Below, in pieces: positions 16,771-26,703 of a stretch of 33,550 nucleotides of DNA. The notes below the pieces were generated by a model. That model did no database searches. It was given only the letters and a program-made list of their open reading frames with translations, and had not been told where the DNA came from. Source of the DNA: an uncultured Gammaproteobacteria bacterium. GTDB lineage: Bacteria > Pseudomonadota > Gammaproteobacteria > Ga0077536. The stretch is taken from positions 1-33,550 of the forward strand of contig CALKCL010000034.1 in NCBI GenBank assembly GCA_938082545.1, written 5' to 3'. The translations under genes were made by a program, and so were the position numbers. Every line of letters begins with the position of its first letter. Within the stretch, counting starts at the first letter, position 1.

Positions 16771-19662
16771 ATGAGTTCAGAGACGACCACCAAAGCTGAA
16801 ACCCTAAACGAGAACCCTAAACCACCTGCATTAGAGACTCATGTGGACAACGATATGGGGATAGCAGCCACGGCACCTGGGGAATACCGTGTAATAAGAA
16901 GGAATGGCAAAGTCACATCCTTTGATGGCGGAAAAATCAAAGTGGCCATCACAAAGGCATTTCTAGCAGTAGAAGGAAGCCATGCAGCGGCTTCTAATCG
17001 CGTCCACAGCTTAGTCGATCAAATTGGGAATGAAATAGTATCTGCTGTCACTCGTCGTATGCCGTCTGGTGGGGCGATGCATATCGAAGACATTCAAGAT
17101 CACGTCGAGCTTTCGTTAATGAGAGCAGGCGAACACAAAGTAGCTCGCTCATACGTGCTCTACCGAGAGGAAAGAAAGAAAGAAAGGGCATTATCTTTAG
17201 AGTCACAAACTGAACCCGAACTAAGTGGCAGTGCGCTGCAAGTGACTATGGCAGATGGCACAAAAAAACCACTGGATACAGAGCGTCTTCGGAAAATTTT
17301 AAAAGAAGCATGCAATCAAATTTCTGGGACCGATCCCGAAGCACTCATGGAAGAGACGAAGAGAGCTCTTTTTGACGGAGTAGCGGAGGTGGACGTTTCT
17401 AACGCTGCAACAATGGCCGCAAGGACATTTATCGAACGTGAACCTAATTATACTTATGTTGCTGCTCGAGTACTGCTGGACTCTCTTAGGCAAGAAGCTC
17501 TGACCTTCGTAGGCGGCAATAGAGAAGAGGCAACGCAGCAGGAGATGTCTGAACAATATCCTAGTTACTTTGAAAGTTACATCAAAAAAGCAATTAGCTT
17601 AGAGCTCGTCGACTCAAGACTAGGGAACTACGACTTAAAAAAAATAGGAAAAGCTCTGCGGCCCGAAAGAGATTTCAATTTCAACTATCTAGGCCTACAG
17701 ACTTTATACGACCGATATTTCATACAAAGCGAAGACGTGCGATTTGAGCTCCCTCAGGCATTTTTTATGAGAGTAGCGATGGGTCTAGCAATAAATGAAA
17801 TAGAAACTGAAAAATGGACTATAAAATTTTACGATCTCCTCTCGTCATTCGACTTTATGAGTTCAACTCCAACGTTGTTTAATTCGGGAACACTAAGACC
17901 GCAACTTTCTTCTTGCTATCTCACCTCAATACCTGATGACCTTGATGGTATCTTTGGAGCAATAAAAGATGATGCTCTACTCTCTAAATTCGCGGGTGGA
18001 CTAGGTAACGACTGGACCTCTGTTAGAGGCATGGGAGCGCATATAAAAGGGACTAATGGAAAATCCCAAGGTGTGGTCCCCTTCCTTAAAGTTGCAAATG
18101 ATACAGCGGTAGCCGTTAACCAAGGCGGAAAAAGGAAGGGGGCTATGTGCGCCTACCTGGAGTCGTGGCATATCGATATAGAGGAATTCACTGAGCTAAG
18201 AAAAAATACCGGTGATGACCGCCGACGAACACACGATATGAATACAGCAAACTGGATACCAGACCTTTTCATGCAACGTGTATGCGAAGATGAGCAATGG
18301 ACGCTGTTTTCACCGGATGAAACCCCAGATCTCCATGATGCATTTGGCAAGGAATTTGAAGTTCTTTATTGTGATTACGAACGGAAAGCTGATCTCGGAG
18401 AGATTCGTAACTTCAAACGAGTTCGGGCAATAGAACTGTGGAGAAAGATGCTAGCGATGGTTTACGAAACTGGACATCCATGGTTCACTTTCAAAGATGC
18501 TTGTAACCTAAGATCGCCGCAGCAGCATGCGGGAGTAGTGCATAGCTCTAACCTCTGTACCGAAATCACTCTCAACACCTCTCCTGATAAAGAGATCGCT
18601 GTTTGTAATCTGGGCTCGGTAAACCTTACGCAACATATCTTGGATGGTGCACTAGATTCTAACAAACTAGAAAAAACGATTAATACAGCAATGCGCATGT
18701 TAGACAACGTCATAGACTATAACTATTACAGTGTGGCAACGGCTAAAGCATCAAACCTCAAACACCGCCCTGTTGGTCTTGGCATAATGGGATTTCAAGA
18801 TGCGCTATATAAGTTAAATCTTCCATATAGCTCAGAGGAAGCTGTCAGCTTTGCTGATAAATCGATGGAAGCCGTCAGTTATTACGCAATAACTGCGTCA
18901 TCTAATCTAGCCCAAGAAAGAGGAACATATCAGAGTTTTCAAGGATCGTTATGGAGCCAAGGGATACTACCTATTGACTCAATTAAGCTTCTTGAACAGG
19001 GAAGGAACGGCTATTTAGAAATGGACCGTGAGCAAACGCTTGATTGGGACTCTCTAAGAGAGAAGGTTCGAACAATAGGTATGAGAAACTCCAACTGTAT
19101 GGCAATAGCGCCGACAGCTACTATTTCAAACATCTGTGGCGTCAGCCAATCGATAGAGCCTACTTATCAAAACTTGTTTGTCAAATCCAACTTGTCTGGA
19201 GACTTTACTGTCGTAAACATGTACCTCGTTGAAGACCTGAAGAAGGCTAACCTATGGGACGAGGTCATGGTAAATGATCTGAAATATTATGATGGTAGCG
19301 TTTCACAAATTGATAGAATCCCTTCTTCCCTAAAAGCACTTTATGCGACAGCTTTTGAACTAGATACAAGGTGGTTAATTGAAGCAGGTTCTCGAAGACA
19401 GAAATGGCTTGATCAAGCTCAATCATTAAACCTATACATGTCTGAGCCTAGCGGTACAAAGATGGACAACCTCTATAAGCTGGCTTGGATAAAAGGATTG
19501 AAAACAACTTATTACTTGAGAACTATGGGCGCCACTCATGTAGAAAAAAGTACTCTCGCTGACGGCAAACTAAACGCTGTGACAAAAAACGACACACCAG
19601 ATCTAGCTGCAGCGCCTCAAGCATGTTCAATCCTAGATCCTGAATGTGAAGCCTGCCAGTAA
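16771..19662 (+). CDS. nrdA: Ribonucleotide reductase class Ia, large subunit NrdA, with two ATP-cones
   Basis: NrdA reduces ribonucleoside diphosphates to deoxy forms with NrdB. The ATG at 16771 has GGAGA 4 bases upstream and gives 963 residues. An in-frame ATG at 16720 has no ribosome site. The first ATP-cone (YRVIRRNGKVTSFDGGKIKV, residues ~39-130) is canonical. A second, more degenerate cone spans about 155-250. The same two-cone layout occurs in Pseudomonas aeruginosa NrdA, where the N-terminal cone binds dATP and controls assembly. Active-site residues are present: C382 (SSCYLTS), N594-C596-E598 (SNLCTE), C612 (VCNLG), and the C-terminal redox pair C959/C962 (CEACQ). nrdB follows after 33 bases. 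Confidence 0.97.
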   Translation: MSSETTTKAETLNENPKPPALETHVDNDMGIAATAPGEYRVIRRNGKVTSFDGGKIKVAITKAFLAVEGSHAAASNRVHSLVDQIGNEIVSAVTRRMPSGGAMHIEDIQDHVELSLMRAGEHKVARSYVLYREERKKERALSLESQTEPELSGSALQVTMADGTKKPLDTERLRKILKEACNQISGTDPEALMEETKRALFDGVAEVDVSNAATMAARTFIEREPNYTYVAARVLLDSLRQEALTFVGGNREEATQQEMSEQYPSYFESYIKKAISLELVDSRLGNYDLKKIGKALRPERDFNFNYLGLQTLYDRYFIQSEDVRFELPQAFFMRVAMGLAINEIETEKWTIKFYDLLSSFDFMSSTPTLFNSGTLRPQLSSCYLTSIPDDLDGIFGAIKDDALLSKFAGGLGNDWTSVRGMGAHIKGTNGKSQGVVPFLKVANDTAVAVNQGGKRKGAMCAYLESWHIDIEEFTELRKNTGDDRRRTHDMNTANWIPDLFMQRVCEDEQWTLFSPDETPDLHDAFGKEFEVLYCDYERKADLGEIRNFKRVRAIELWRKMLAMVYETGHPWFTFKDACNLRSPQQHAGVVHSSNLCTEITLNTSPDKEIAVCNLGSVNLTQHILDGALDSNKLEKTINTAMRMLDNVIDYNYYSVATAKASNLKHRPVGLGIMGFQDALYKLNLPYSSEEAVSFADKSMEAVSYYAITASSNLAQERGTYQSFQGSLWSQGILPIDSIKLLEQGRNGYLEMDREQTLDWDSLREKVRTIGMRNSNCMAIAPTATISNICGVSQSIEPTYQNLFVKSNLSGDFTVVNMYLVEDLKKANLWDEVMVNDLKYYDGSVSQIDRIPSSLKALYATAFELDTRWLIEAGSRRQKWLDQAQSLNLYMSEPSGTKMDNLYKLAWIKGLKTTYYLRTMGATHVEKSTLADGKLNAVTKNDTPDLAAAPQACSILDPECEACQ

Positions 19663-19695
19663 TTAACATGAAAAACAGAAAATTAGGAGAAAAAC

Positions 19696-20904
19696 ATGCT
19701 GAATTGGGATGACCCCGTAGCACAGTTTAAACAAACCCCGACATTAGCGGGCGTCGAAGTACAAACGGAAATAGAACCATTAGAGAAAAAGCAGCCGGCA
19801 GCGGAAGTTGTAGAAAAAGATAATTCTCTTGGCGCACAGACCAATGAAAAAAGTATAACCGGCCTCGAAGAAGTCGAGTTTGGGGCTGGTAGGCTAGCCG
19901 TAGATGACAAAGCGATGATCAACTGTAGATCTGACGTCAACCAACTCGTGCCGTTTAAATATAAATGGGCATGGCAAAAATATCTTGACGGCTGCGCGAA
20001 TCATTGGATGCCGCAAGAAGTTAACATGACAGCAGATATAGCGCTATGGAAAGACCCTAATGGTTTGACTGAAGATGAGAGAGTTTTAATAAAAAGAAAC
20101 CTAGGCTTTTTCTCTACAGCAGATTCCTTAGTAGCTAATAATCTCGTACTCGCTGTATATAGGCACATCACGAACCCAGAATGTAGGCAATATCTACTCC
20201 GGCAGGCCTTTGAAGAAGCATTACACACGCACGCATACCAGTACTGTATAGAGAGTCTAGGCCTTGATGAGGCAGAAGTTTTCAACATGTATAGAGAAGT
20301 TGAATCCATACATGCTAAAGCTGCCTGGGCAACGCAATTCACTGATAGCTTAGGTGACCGAAACTTCCAAACAGGGACACATGAAGATGACCAGAGGTTA
20401 CTAAGAGATCTTATTGCTTTCTACGTCATCTTTGAGGGTATATTTTTCTATGTTGGGTTCGTTCAAGTTCTGTCCATGGGACGCAGAAACAAAATGACCG
20501 GAGTTGCAGAACAATTTCAATACATACTTAGAGATGAATCTATGCATCTTAATTTTGGAATCGATGTCATTAATCAAATAAAGGTAGAGAATCCAGGCCT
20601 CTGGACTTCCGATTTTCAAGATCAGATGGTCGCTTTAATTCGTGAAGCAGTCGAATTAGAAATAGCTTACGCACACGACACTATGCCTAGAGGAGTTCTT
20701 GGCCTTAATGCAAATATGTTTGAAGAATACTTAGGTTTCATAGCAAACAGACGTTGCGCGCAAATAGGCCTCCCAGAACAATATCTTAACGCCTCAAATC
20801 CGTTTCCTTGGATGAGTGAAGCGATTGATTTAAAGAAAGAGAAAAATTTCTTCGAAACTAGAGTTACTGAATATCAAACCGGAGGAGCACTCAACTGGGA
20901 TTAG
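19696..20904 (+). CDS. nrdB: Ribonucleotide reductase class Ia, small subunit NrdB
   Basis: NrdB makes and stores the tyrosyl radical used by NrdA. It has 402 residues with GGAG 7 bases before the ATG. The diiron ligands and radical residue align with E. coli: D143 (STADS), E174 and H177 (FEEALH), and Tyr181 four residues after that His (E. coli Y122). A second set is visible in FEGIFFY and RDESMHL. The first ~60 residues are a polar, acidic extension that looks flexible. Both ends carry the same motif: MLNWDD at the start and ALNWD as the final residues. The C-terminal tail of NrdB normally docks into NrdA. Confidence 0.97.
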   Translation: MLNWDDPVAQFKQTPTLAGVEVQTEIEPLEKKQPAAEVVEKDNSLGAQTNEKSITGLEEVEFGAGRLAVDDKAMINCRSDVNQLVPFKYKWAWQKYLDGCANHWMPQEVNMTADIALWKDPNGLTEDERVLIKRNLGFFSTADSLVANNLVLAVYRHITNPECRQYLLRQAFEEALHTHAYQYCIESLGLDEAEVFNMYREVESIHAKAAWATQFTDSLGDRNFQTGTHEDDQRLLRDLIAFYVIFEGIFFYVGFVQVLSMGRRNKMTGVAEQFQYILRDESMHLNFGIDVINQIKVENPGLWTSDFQDQMVALIREAVELEIAYAHDTMPRGVLGLNANMFEEYLGFIANRRCAQIGLPEQYLNASNPFPWMSEAIDLKKEKNFFETRVTEYQTGGALNWD

Positions 20905-21465
20905 AGAGATGGAGTCTAAGCAATAAACCTTGCATTCAAAGAGGATAGAGTCCAGAAAGTCTCAGAGTTAAATCGATAAAAACTGTAATCGTTACCAGCA
21001 AAGGAGCTGCTAATTCTGTTTGTTACAGGATCATTAAACCCTTGCAGCTATTCCTGACGAAAAGCACACCGATCCATGGCGCAGTTCCTGCGAGGTGATA
21101 CATTGGCTGCTACTATAATGTCAGAAGAAGTGACGCTATCGAACGGGCAACATTTCGGTCTCTGTCAAGGAACTCATATTCTCTGGAATTCCAACTATAG
21201 CGTCCTCGCACAATAGAGAAATAGGGCCAGAATCGCCTTTGCAGCTTTTTCGGATAGTCCTAAAAGCGAATTATCCTCTTCCTTGATTCATTCGCAGGTT
21301 ATGCTCCCGAATCCTGCTTTAAAATCCTTATGACTGATTCTAATACTACTATTCCACGACACTATATAGGTATATGATAATCTTGAGTATTAATTGAAAC
21401 TAGCCTTGTAGTGAAAAGGGAGATCCTGGAAAAGTGTTGCTCACTGAAGATCCTTATCTGTTCCG
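20905..21465 (+). other. 561-bp intergenic region between nrdB and the formate dehydrogenase operon
   Basis: No recognisable gene, tRNA or strong terminator was found here. A 46-codon frame (21076-21216, beginning MAQFLRGDTLAATIM) is open but has no ribosome site and no family resemblance. A string resembling a sigma-54 site (TGGC near 21077 with TGC at 21089-21091) is probably chance. The region must contain the promoter for the operon that starts at 21493, but no convincing one was seen. Confidence 0.5.
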
Positions 21466-21492
21466 ATGCAATCAGCCGGGACAAAGGCAACC

Positions 21493-23136
21493 ATGAAGTC
21501 GAAAAAAAACCAGACCCGTGGCCTTGCTATCACACCCGGCGTATTAGCCGAGGTCAAAATATTGCTAGGCTCTTCGCCTTTTAGGCGTGATTTACTGATT
21601 GAATATCTCCATCTCATTCAAGACAACCATAATCACATATCGAAAGCTCATCTTGTAGCTTTAGCCGACTGCCTGAAAATATCACTTGCCGAAGTTCAGG
21701 AGGTTGCCAGTTTCTATCACCATTTCAATCTCATAGAAGATAACAAACAAACAACTCCAAATTTAACTATCCGTGTCTGCGAGTCACTAACTTGTAAGAT
21801 GTTTGGCTCTGAAGAATTGAGCATGAAGCTTGAAAAAAATATCTCAAACAACATAAAGCTTGAAAAAGTACCTTGTGTTGGTCAATGTTCAAATGCGCCA
21901 ATCGCAGTAGTCGGACAGAGAGTAATTAAGGAAGCAACAGCCGAAAATGTCCTAGACTGTAAGTCATATACCTCTCAGATACCGAACTACGAAAAGCTTG
22001 GCCCGTACATCGCATCCGGAGGCTATAGTGCACTCAAGAAATGTACCGACGGAATTCTTTCTCGGTCGGCGGCTGTAAAACTCCTCTCGGACAGCGGACT
22101 TAGAGGTTTAGGTGGCGCAGGTTTCCCAACAGGGAAAAAATGGGAGATCGTTCGACAACAACCAAGTCCTCGCTATCTGGCAGTAAACATTGATGAAGGC
22201 GAACCTGGTACCTTTAAAGATAGAACATACCTAGAAAGCAAACCTCATCAGTTCTTAGAAGGCATGCTAATTGCTGCATGGGCAGTAGAGGCTCACAAAT
22301 GCATAATCTATTTGCGAGATGAATATGCTGCATGTCGTCAAATTTTAATTCAGGAAATAAAAGCTATCAGTGTGGCTTTTCCTAATGGTCTCCCCTCTAT
22401 AGAGCTAAGACGTGGTGCCGGCTCTTATGTATGCGGGGAGGAGTCCGCCATGATTGAATCTATTGAAGGTAAGCGAGGTATTCCACGGCTTCGACCACCT
22501 TATATTGCAGCTAATGGCATCTTCGGAAAGCCAACTCTTGAACACAATTTTGAGACACTATACCGAGTCACAGATGTCATCAACCATGGAAGTAATTTCT
22601 ATTCTTCTCACGGCCGTCACGGTCGAACGGGGCTTATCTCTTTCTCAGTGAGTGGTCGGATAATGACTCCCGGAATGTATGTTGCTCCAGCGGGAATCAC
22701 CTTGCGAGAATTAATAGACGAATATTGTAACGGGATGAGTCCTGGGCATGAGCTTAAAGCTTACTTCCCCGGCGGCGCATCTGGTGGAATATTACCTGCT
22801 TCTCTAGCCGACATTCCTTTGGATTTTGATACACTACAAGAGCACGATTGTTTCATAGGCTCAGCTGCAATAATTGTCTTATCGGATCACGATAACGTCG
22901 CGAGTTACGCAAAAAACGCGATGAACTTTTTTGCAAAGGAAAGTTGTGGAAAATGTACTCCATGTAGAGTCGGAACAAAGCAAGCTTCTGCTTTAATGTC
23001 GGCTCGATCATGGGATATAAATAAATTAAAGAATCTCGCTACAGTAATGACTGATGCGTCAATCTGCGGGCTAGGACAGGCGGCTCCCAACCCTATGAAA
23101 TCAGTCATAGAACATTTTAAAGAAGAAATATCTTGA
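21493..23136 (+). CDS. NAD-dependent formate dehydrogenase beta subunit, NuoE-NuoF fusion
   Basis: This diaphorase subunit passes electrons from the formate-oxidising alpha subunit through FMN to NAD+. The ATG at 21493 has AAGG just upstream and gives 547 residues; an ATG nine codons earlier has no ribosome site. Numbered from that earlier ATG (21466), the first ~150 residues are NuoE-like with [2Fe-2S] ligands C105, C110, C137 and C141. The rest is NuoF-like: GLRGLGGAGFPTGKKWE (FMN), DEGEPGTFKDR (NADH), RRGAGSYVCGEESAMIES, and a [4Fe-4S] site C494, C497, C500 and C534. Fused NuoE-NuoF occurs in the two-subunit FDH1 of Methylobacterium extorquens; FdsGBA enzymes have separate subunits. It overlaps the alpha gene by 4 bases. 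Confidence 0.92.
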   Translation: MKSKKNQTRGLAITPGVLAEVKILLGSSPFRRDLLIEYLHLIQDNHNHISKAHLVALADCLKISLAEVQEVASFYHHFNLIEDNKQTTPNLTIRVCESLTCKMFGSEELSMKLEKNISNNIKLEKVPCVGQCSNAPIAVVGQRVIKEATAENVLDCKSYTSQIPNYEKLGPYIASGGYSALKKCTDGILSRSAAVKLLSDSGLRGLGGAGFPTGKKWEIVRQQPSPRYLAVNIDEGEPGTFKDRTYLESKPHQFLEGMLIAAWAVEAHKCIIYLRDEYAACRQILIQEIKAISVAFPNGLPSIELRRGAGSYVCGEESAMIESIEGKRGIPRLRPPYIAANGIFGKPTLEHNFETLYRVTDVINHGSNFYSSHGRHGRTGLISFSVSGRIMTPGMYVAPAGITLRELIDEYCNGMSPGHELKAYFPGGASGGILPASLADIPLDFDTLQEHDCFIGSAAIIVLSDHDNVASYAKNAMNFFAKESCGKCTPCRVGTKQASALMSARSWDINKLKNLATVMTDASICGLGQAAPNPMKSVIEHFKEEIS

Positions 23137-25871
23137 ATTCTGAATTTACTTTTCAATTAGACGGACACAATGTTATAGCCCAGAAAGGTGAAACGATACT
23201 TGTGGCAGCAGAAAATGCAGGTGTCTCGATTCCGCGCCTATGTTATCAAGATAACTGCCGGCCGGATGGAAATTGCCGTGCGTGTGTCGTGGAAATTGAA
23301 GGAGAGAGGACTCTAGCCCCTTCATGTTCTCGCCTAGCTAAGAAAAGTATGGTGGTCCACTCGAATAACGCAAGAGCTCAGTTTAGCCAAAAGATGGTGA
23401 TAACGATGCTTAGTAGCGATCTTACAGAAAATTATAGTGCGAGTAGTATTCAGAGCAGTCATACAGAACTTTCTAAATGGGTGTCGTATTTTGATATTCA
23501 TCATGGAGACGCTCCGCACCAGTCATCGGTTGTAGACATCACTAATCCTGCAATAACTGTAGATTTAGGCCAATGCATACAATGTACGCGCTGCGTTCGA
23601 GCATGCAGAGAAACTCAAGTTAATGATGTGATAGGGATATCAAATCGCGGATCAAATCTGAAAATTACCTTCGACTTAGATGCGACATTAGGAGAAAGCT
23701 CCTGCGTAAGTTGCGGCGAATGCGTTCAAGCTTGCCCAACAAATGCTCTGACTTCCACTGGCGCGGCTGCGGACTTACCTGATAATAAAAAAATTGATAC
23801 TGTTTGTCCTTATTGTGGAGTCGGTTGCTTGCTAACTTTTAATGTAAGTGATGGTGCTATCAAGTCCGCTACTGGTCGCAATGGCCCCGCGAATAAAAAC
23901 AGACTCTGCGTTAAAGGTCGCTACGGATTCGATTATGTCCACCATGAGGACCGCTTAACAAAACCTCTCATACGGATCAAGGGGATGAAAAAGACCGCTG
24001 CCCTTATCCACAAAAATGAAATCAGCGACTACTTCAGAGAAGCATCTTGGTCAGAAGCTCTGGAATTCGCAGCGACAGGGCTAAAAAACATATTGGACAT
24101 CCATGGTGGAAATGCCTTGGCTGGACTAGGCTCCGCAAAAGGGTCGAATGAAGAAGCTTACGCATTTCAAAAGTTTATCCGATCAGCATTGAAAACGAAT
24201 AATGTAGATCACTGTACTCGTCTTTGTCATGCTTCTTCCGTCGCTGCAATGTTAGAAATGCTAGGTAATGCCGGCGTGTCTAACCAAGTTGAAGATGTCG
24301 CTCTAACTGAAGTCATCGTGGTTATTGGCGCTAAGCCAACAGCTAACCACCCAGTGGCTGCGACTTTCATGAAAAATGCGACTAAGAGCGGGGCAAAGCT
24401 AGTAGTCATAGATCCGTATAAATCAGATCTGACTAGGCATGCAGACTTTTTCTTACAATTTCGTCCTGATACAGATGTGCTTTTAATGAACTCTATGATG
24501 TATGTCATCATAGAAGAAAATTTACACGATGAGAAATTCATCAAAGAAAGAACAACTGACTTTTTAAACCTAAAAGAAGTAGTCAGCAAATACTCGCCCG
24601 AGTCAGTGTCCTCTACTTGCGGAATAAAACCTGCGACTATTCGAGCGGTAGCAAGACTGTATGCCAAAGCGCGAAGTGCAATGATATTCTGGGGGATGGG
24701 AATATCTCAACATGTCCATGGCACTGACAATGCGCGCTGCTTAATTTCTCTCGCTTTGCTAACCGGAAACATAGGTAAGAAAGGATCTGGAATACATCCT
24801 CTGAGAGGTCAGAACAATGTGCAAGGGGCATCGGATGCCGGGCTTATCCCTATGGTCTACCCAGACTACCAACCCGTCACTGATAATGAGAACAAGAAGA
24901 AATTTGAGCAAGTCTGGAACACAACATTAAGTAGTGAGACCGGTCTAACCGTAACAGAAATCGTGTCGGGGGCATCTCAAGGCTCTATCAAAGGTATGTA
25001 CGTCATGGGAGAGAACCCTGCCATGTCTGACCCTAATTTGAATCATGCGAGGGAAGCTCTAACAAAATTAGAGCACCTTGTGATCCAGGATATCTTTTTT
25101 ACAGAAACTGCCAGTTTTGCCGATGTAATTCTGCCAGCCTCTGCCTTCCCCGAAAAAACCGGGAGCTTCACTAATACAGATAGAAGAGTCCAACTTGGAA
25201 GACAAGCGATCGAGCCGCCGGGTGATGCGCGGCAGGATCTAGAAATTATTCATGATTTAGCAGAAAAACTTGACCAAAAATGGACCCACAGGTCAGCTGC
25301 TGAAGTATTTGAAGAAATGACTAATGTAATGCCTTCCATAGGAGGGATTACGTGGGGCCTTCTTAACGAAATAGACTCCATCACATATCCTTATACCAAA
25401 GATTCCACTCAGAGCGAAACTGTGCTGTTTAAAGAGACTTTCTATTTGCCTTCAGGAAAAGCAAAGTTTTCCGCTGCTCACTACTCCCATGCCGCCGAAC
25501 TTCCGTCAGATGATTTCCCACTTGTTTTGATCACAGGCAGACAGCTAGAGCATTGGCATACGGGAACTATGACACGCAGAGCGCGGGTGCTGGACTCTCT
25601 TGAACCAGAAGCATTTATCAGCATGAACAGTAAAGACATGGAGCTATACCAAATCGAAAGCGATGATACTGTTAGTTTACACTCTAAGCGGGGAGAACTA
25701 ACGGCTAAGGTAAGGATGGACAATGGTCTGCAGGTAGGCAACGTTTTTATGCCCTTTTGTTATGTCGAAGCCGCCGCCAACTTGCTAACAATCGATGCTA
25801 TTGATCCGGTAGGAAAAATTCCAGAATTCAAGCACTGTGCCGTACAGCTTAGTAAGAGCACAGCCCAATAA
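23133..25871 (+). CDS. Formate dehydrogenase alpha subunit, Cys-type, molybdo/tungsto-bis-MGD
   Basis: This catalytic subunit oxidises formate to CO2. It has 912 residues and a TTG start overlapping the beta gene, which implies coupled translation. An N-terminal [2Fe-2S] domain uses C37, C48, C51 and C65. Two ferredoxin clusters use C148/C151/C154/C158 and C191/C194/C197/C201. The cluster next to the cofactor uses C225/C228/C232/C259. The metal ligand is C365, followed by H366 (TRLCHAS), at the position that is Sec in E. coli FdhF. GQNNVQGASD is typical of FDH, and a molybdopterin-dinucleotide domain ends the protein. There is no Cys between residues 66 and 147, so the NuoG-type His-Cys3 cluster is absent. 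No fdhD or fdsD is nearby. Confidence 0.93.
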   Translation: MNSEFTFQLDGHNVIAQKGETILVAAENAGVSIPRLCYQDNCRPDGNCRACVVEIEGERTLAPSCSRLAKKSMVVHSNNARAQFSQKMVITMLSSDLTENYSASSIQSSHTELSKWVSYFDIHHGDAPHQSSVVDITNPAITVDLGQCIQCTRCVRACRETQVNDVIGISNRGSNLKITFDLDATLGESSCVSCGECVQACPTNALTSTGAAADLPDNKKIDTVCPYCGVGCLLTFNVSDGAIKSATGRNGPANKNRLCVKGRYGFDYVHHEDRLTKPLIRIKGMKKTAALIHKNEISDYFREASWSEALEFAATGLKNILDIHGGNALAGLGSAKGSNEEAYAFQKFIRSALKTNNVDHCTRLCHASSVAAMLEMLGNAGVSNQVEDVALTEVIVVIGAKPTANHPVAATFMKNATKSGAKLVVIDPYKSDLTRHADFFLQFRPDTDVLLMNSMMYVIIEENLHDEKFIKERTTDFLNLKEVVSKYSPESVSSTCGIKPATIRAVARLYAKARSAMIFWGMGISQHVHGTDNARCLISLALLTGNIGKKGSGIHPLRGQNNVQGASDAGLIPMVYPDYQPVTDNENKKKFEQVWNTTLSSETGLTVTEIVSGASQGSIKGMYVMGENPAMSDPNLNHAREALTKLEHLVIQDIFFTETASFADVILPASAFPEKTGSFTNTDRRVQLGRQAIEPPGDARQDLEIIHDLAEKLDQKWTHRSAAEVFEEMTNVMPSIGGITWGLLNEIDSITYPYTKDSTQSETVLFKETFYLPSGKAKFSAAHYSHAAELPSDDFPLVLITGRQLEHWHTGTMTRRARVLDSLEPEAFISMNSKDMELYQIESDDTVSLHSKRGELTAKVRMDNGLQVGNVFMPFCYVEAAANLLTIDAIDPVGKIPEFKHCAVQLSKSTAQ

Positions 25872-25897
25872 TCTGCCTTGCGCGAGCCTTTCTCACC

Positions 25898-26350
25898 TTA
25901 ATTAACAGAACGAGCCAGAACCGCGCTTTTCATCTTTTTAATAGTGCGGGCAACCATTCTTTTCCCAATAGTCACTTTAGCTAGACTTCCCTCTATCAAA
26001 GAAAGGTTTTGAGGTGGTTGAGCATTTCCAACGACTATAGCCCCAACCATTCCTGTCGTAATGTGAGGCGTACATTTGAAAATATAAGCACCTTCTTCGG
26101 TTACCGTGATAGTAAAATTCTCTTCCCCGTATTTCGAGTCCCAGCCGATAGCATTCTCTGGAATCATTCCCGGGATAACAACTGTGTTGTGGCCAATCAT
26201 CCCTGTAAATCTTACGGTATCCCCAGGCTCAGCAAAAGTTATCATTGGACGCCACTTAGTCACTACACCTTTCACTACATGCTCAGCCGCATAAGTAGAC
26301 CCTATAAAACTTATACACACTATGATTACGAGAAATCTACCCATTTTCAT
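25898..26350 (-). CDS. Pseudoazurin-like blue copper protein
   Basis: This is a periplasmic type 1 copper electron carrier. From the ATG at 26350 (GGA 7 bases upstream) there are 150 residues; an in-frame TTG at 26362 is less likely. The signal peptide is RFLVIIVCISFIGSTYA, cut near residue 21. The copper ligands fit the family: H54 (GHNT), C93 (KCTPH), H96 and M101 (GMVG), with the C+3 His and C+8 Met spacing of pseudoazurin. IPGMIPENA is also typical. About 40 residues follow the Met loop, ending in a basic tail rich in Lys and Arg. Pseudoazurins usually serve denitrification or amine and alcohol oxidation; no such partner is in the window. It is convergent with the FDH operon. Confidence 0.9.
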   Translation of the reverse strand: MKMGRFLVIIVCISFIGSTYAAEHVVKGVVTKWRPMITFAEPGDTVRFTGMIGHNTVVIPGMIPENAIGWDSKYGEENFTITVTEEGAYIFKCTPHITTGMVGAIVVGNAQPPQNLSLIEGSLAKVTIGKRMVARTIKKMKSAVLARSVN

Positions 26351-26373
26351 TTTTAATTCCAAGGATTCCCTAA

Positions 26374-26379
26374 ATTATA
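26374..26379 (-). promoter_or_regulatory. Candidate -10 box of the pseudoazurin gene
   Basis: A perfect TATAAT on the minus strand lies 24 bases before the pseudoazurin ATG. The only -35 candidate, TTGCGT, is 15 bases further up and is weak, so an activator may be needed. Confidence 0.4.
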
Positions 26380-26421
26380 CGGCAGGCATAAAGCACGCAA
26401 CATCCAAGCCAACTCGCTTAG

Positions 26422-26703
26422 CTATTCACCACCTAGAATAAAGCAAGACTCAGCACCTTCATTTCGAGTAGGAATGATTGCTTGATACTCGTCTGAGTTA
26501 TACCATGCTTTTGCTGCAGCTTTGTTGTCAAACTTAACTATGACAATGTTCTCTCCTATAGCTTTCCCATGTAGCATTTCAGCGGGACCCTTACAAACAA
26601 ATTCCCCTCCATGATTTGTTACTGATGGGCCCGCTACCGCGGAGTAAGCCGCAATTTTCTCTCCGTCTAGTATAGTGAGGTGGACTACGACATATGCGCT
26701 CAT
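26422..26703 (-). CDS. DUF1330 domain protein
   Basis: This 93-residue cytoplasmic protein is of the DUF1330 family, a dimeric alpha/beta ferredoxin-like (dabb-type) fold of unknown function. The sequence follows the family: MSAYVVVHLTILDGEKIAAY, a central VTNHGGEFVCKG, then VIVKFDNKAAAKAWYNSDEY. It ends with a short Ile-rich strand and ESCFILGG. AAGGA 6 bases before the ATG is a good ribosome site. The gene is on the same strand as pseudoazurin, 71 bases upstream of it. The TATAAT between them suggests pseudoazurin can be transcribed on its own. Confidence 0.88.
   Translation of the reverse strand: MSAYVVVHLTILDGEKIAAYSAVAGPSVTNHGGEFVCKGPAEMLHGKAIGENIVIVKFDNKAAAKAWYNSDEYQAIIPTRNEGAESCFILGGE

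Noticed and set aside
21077-21092. A sigma-54 promoter for the FDH operon
   Set aside because: The GG/GC spacing fits but several consensus positions fail, and it is about 390 bases from the expected start.
21076-21216. A 46-codon peptide gene
   Set aside because: No ribosome site and no recognisable family; kept only as part of the intergenic description.
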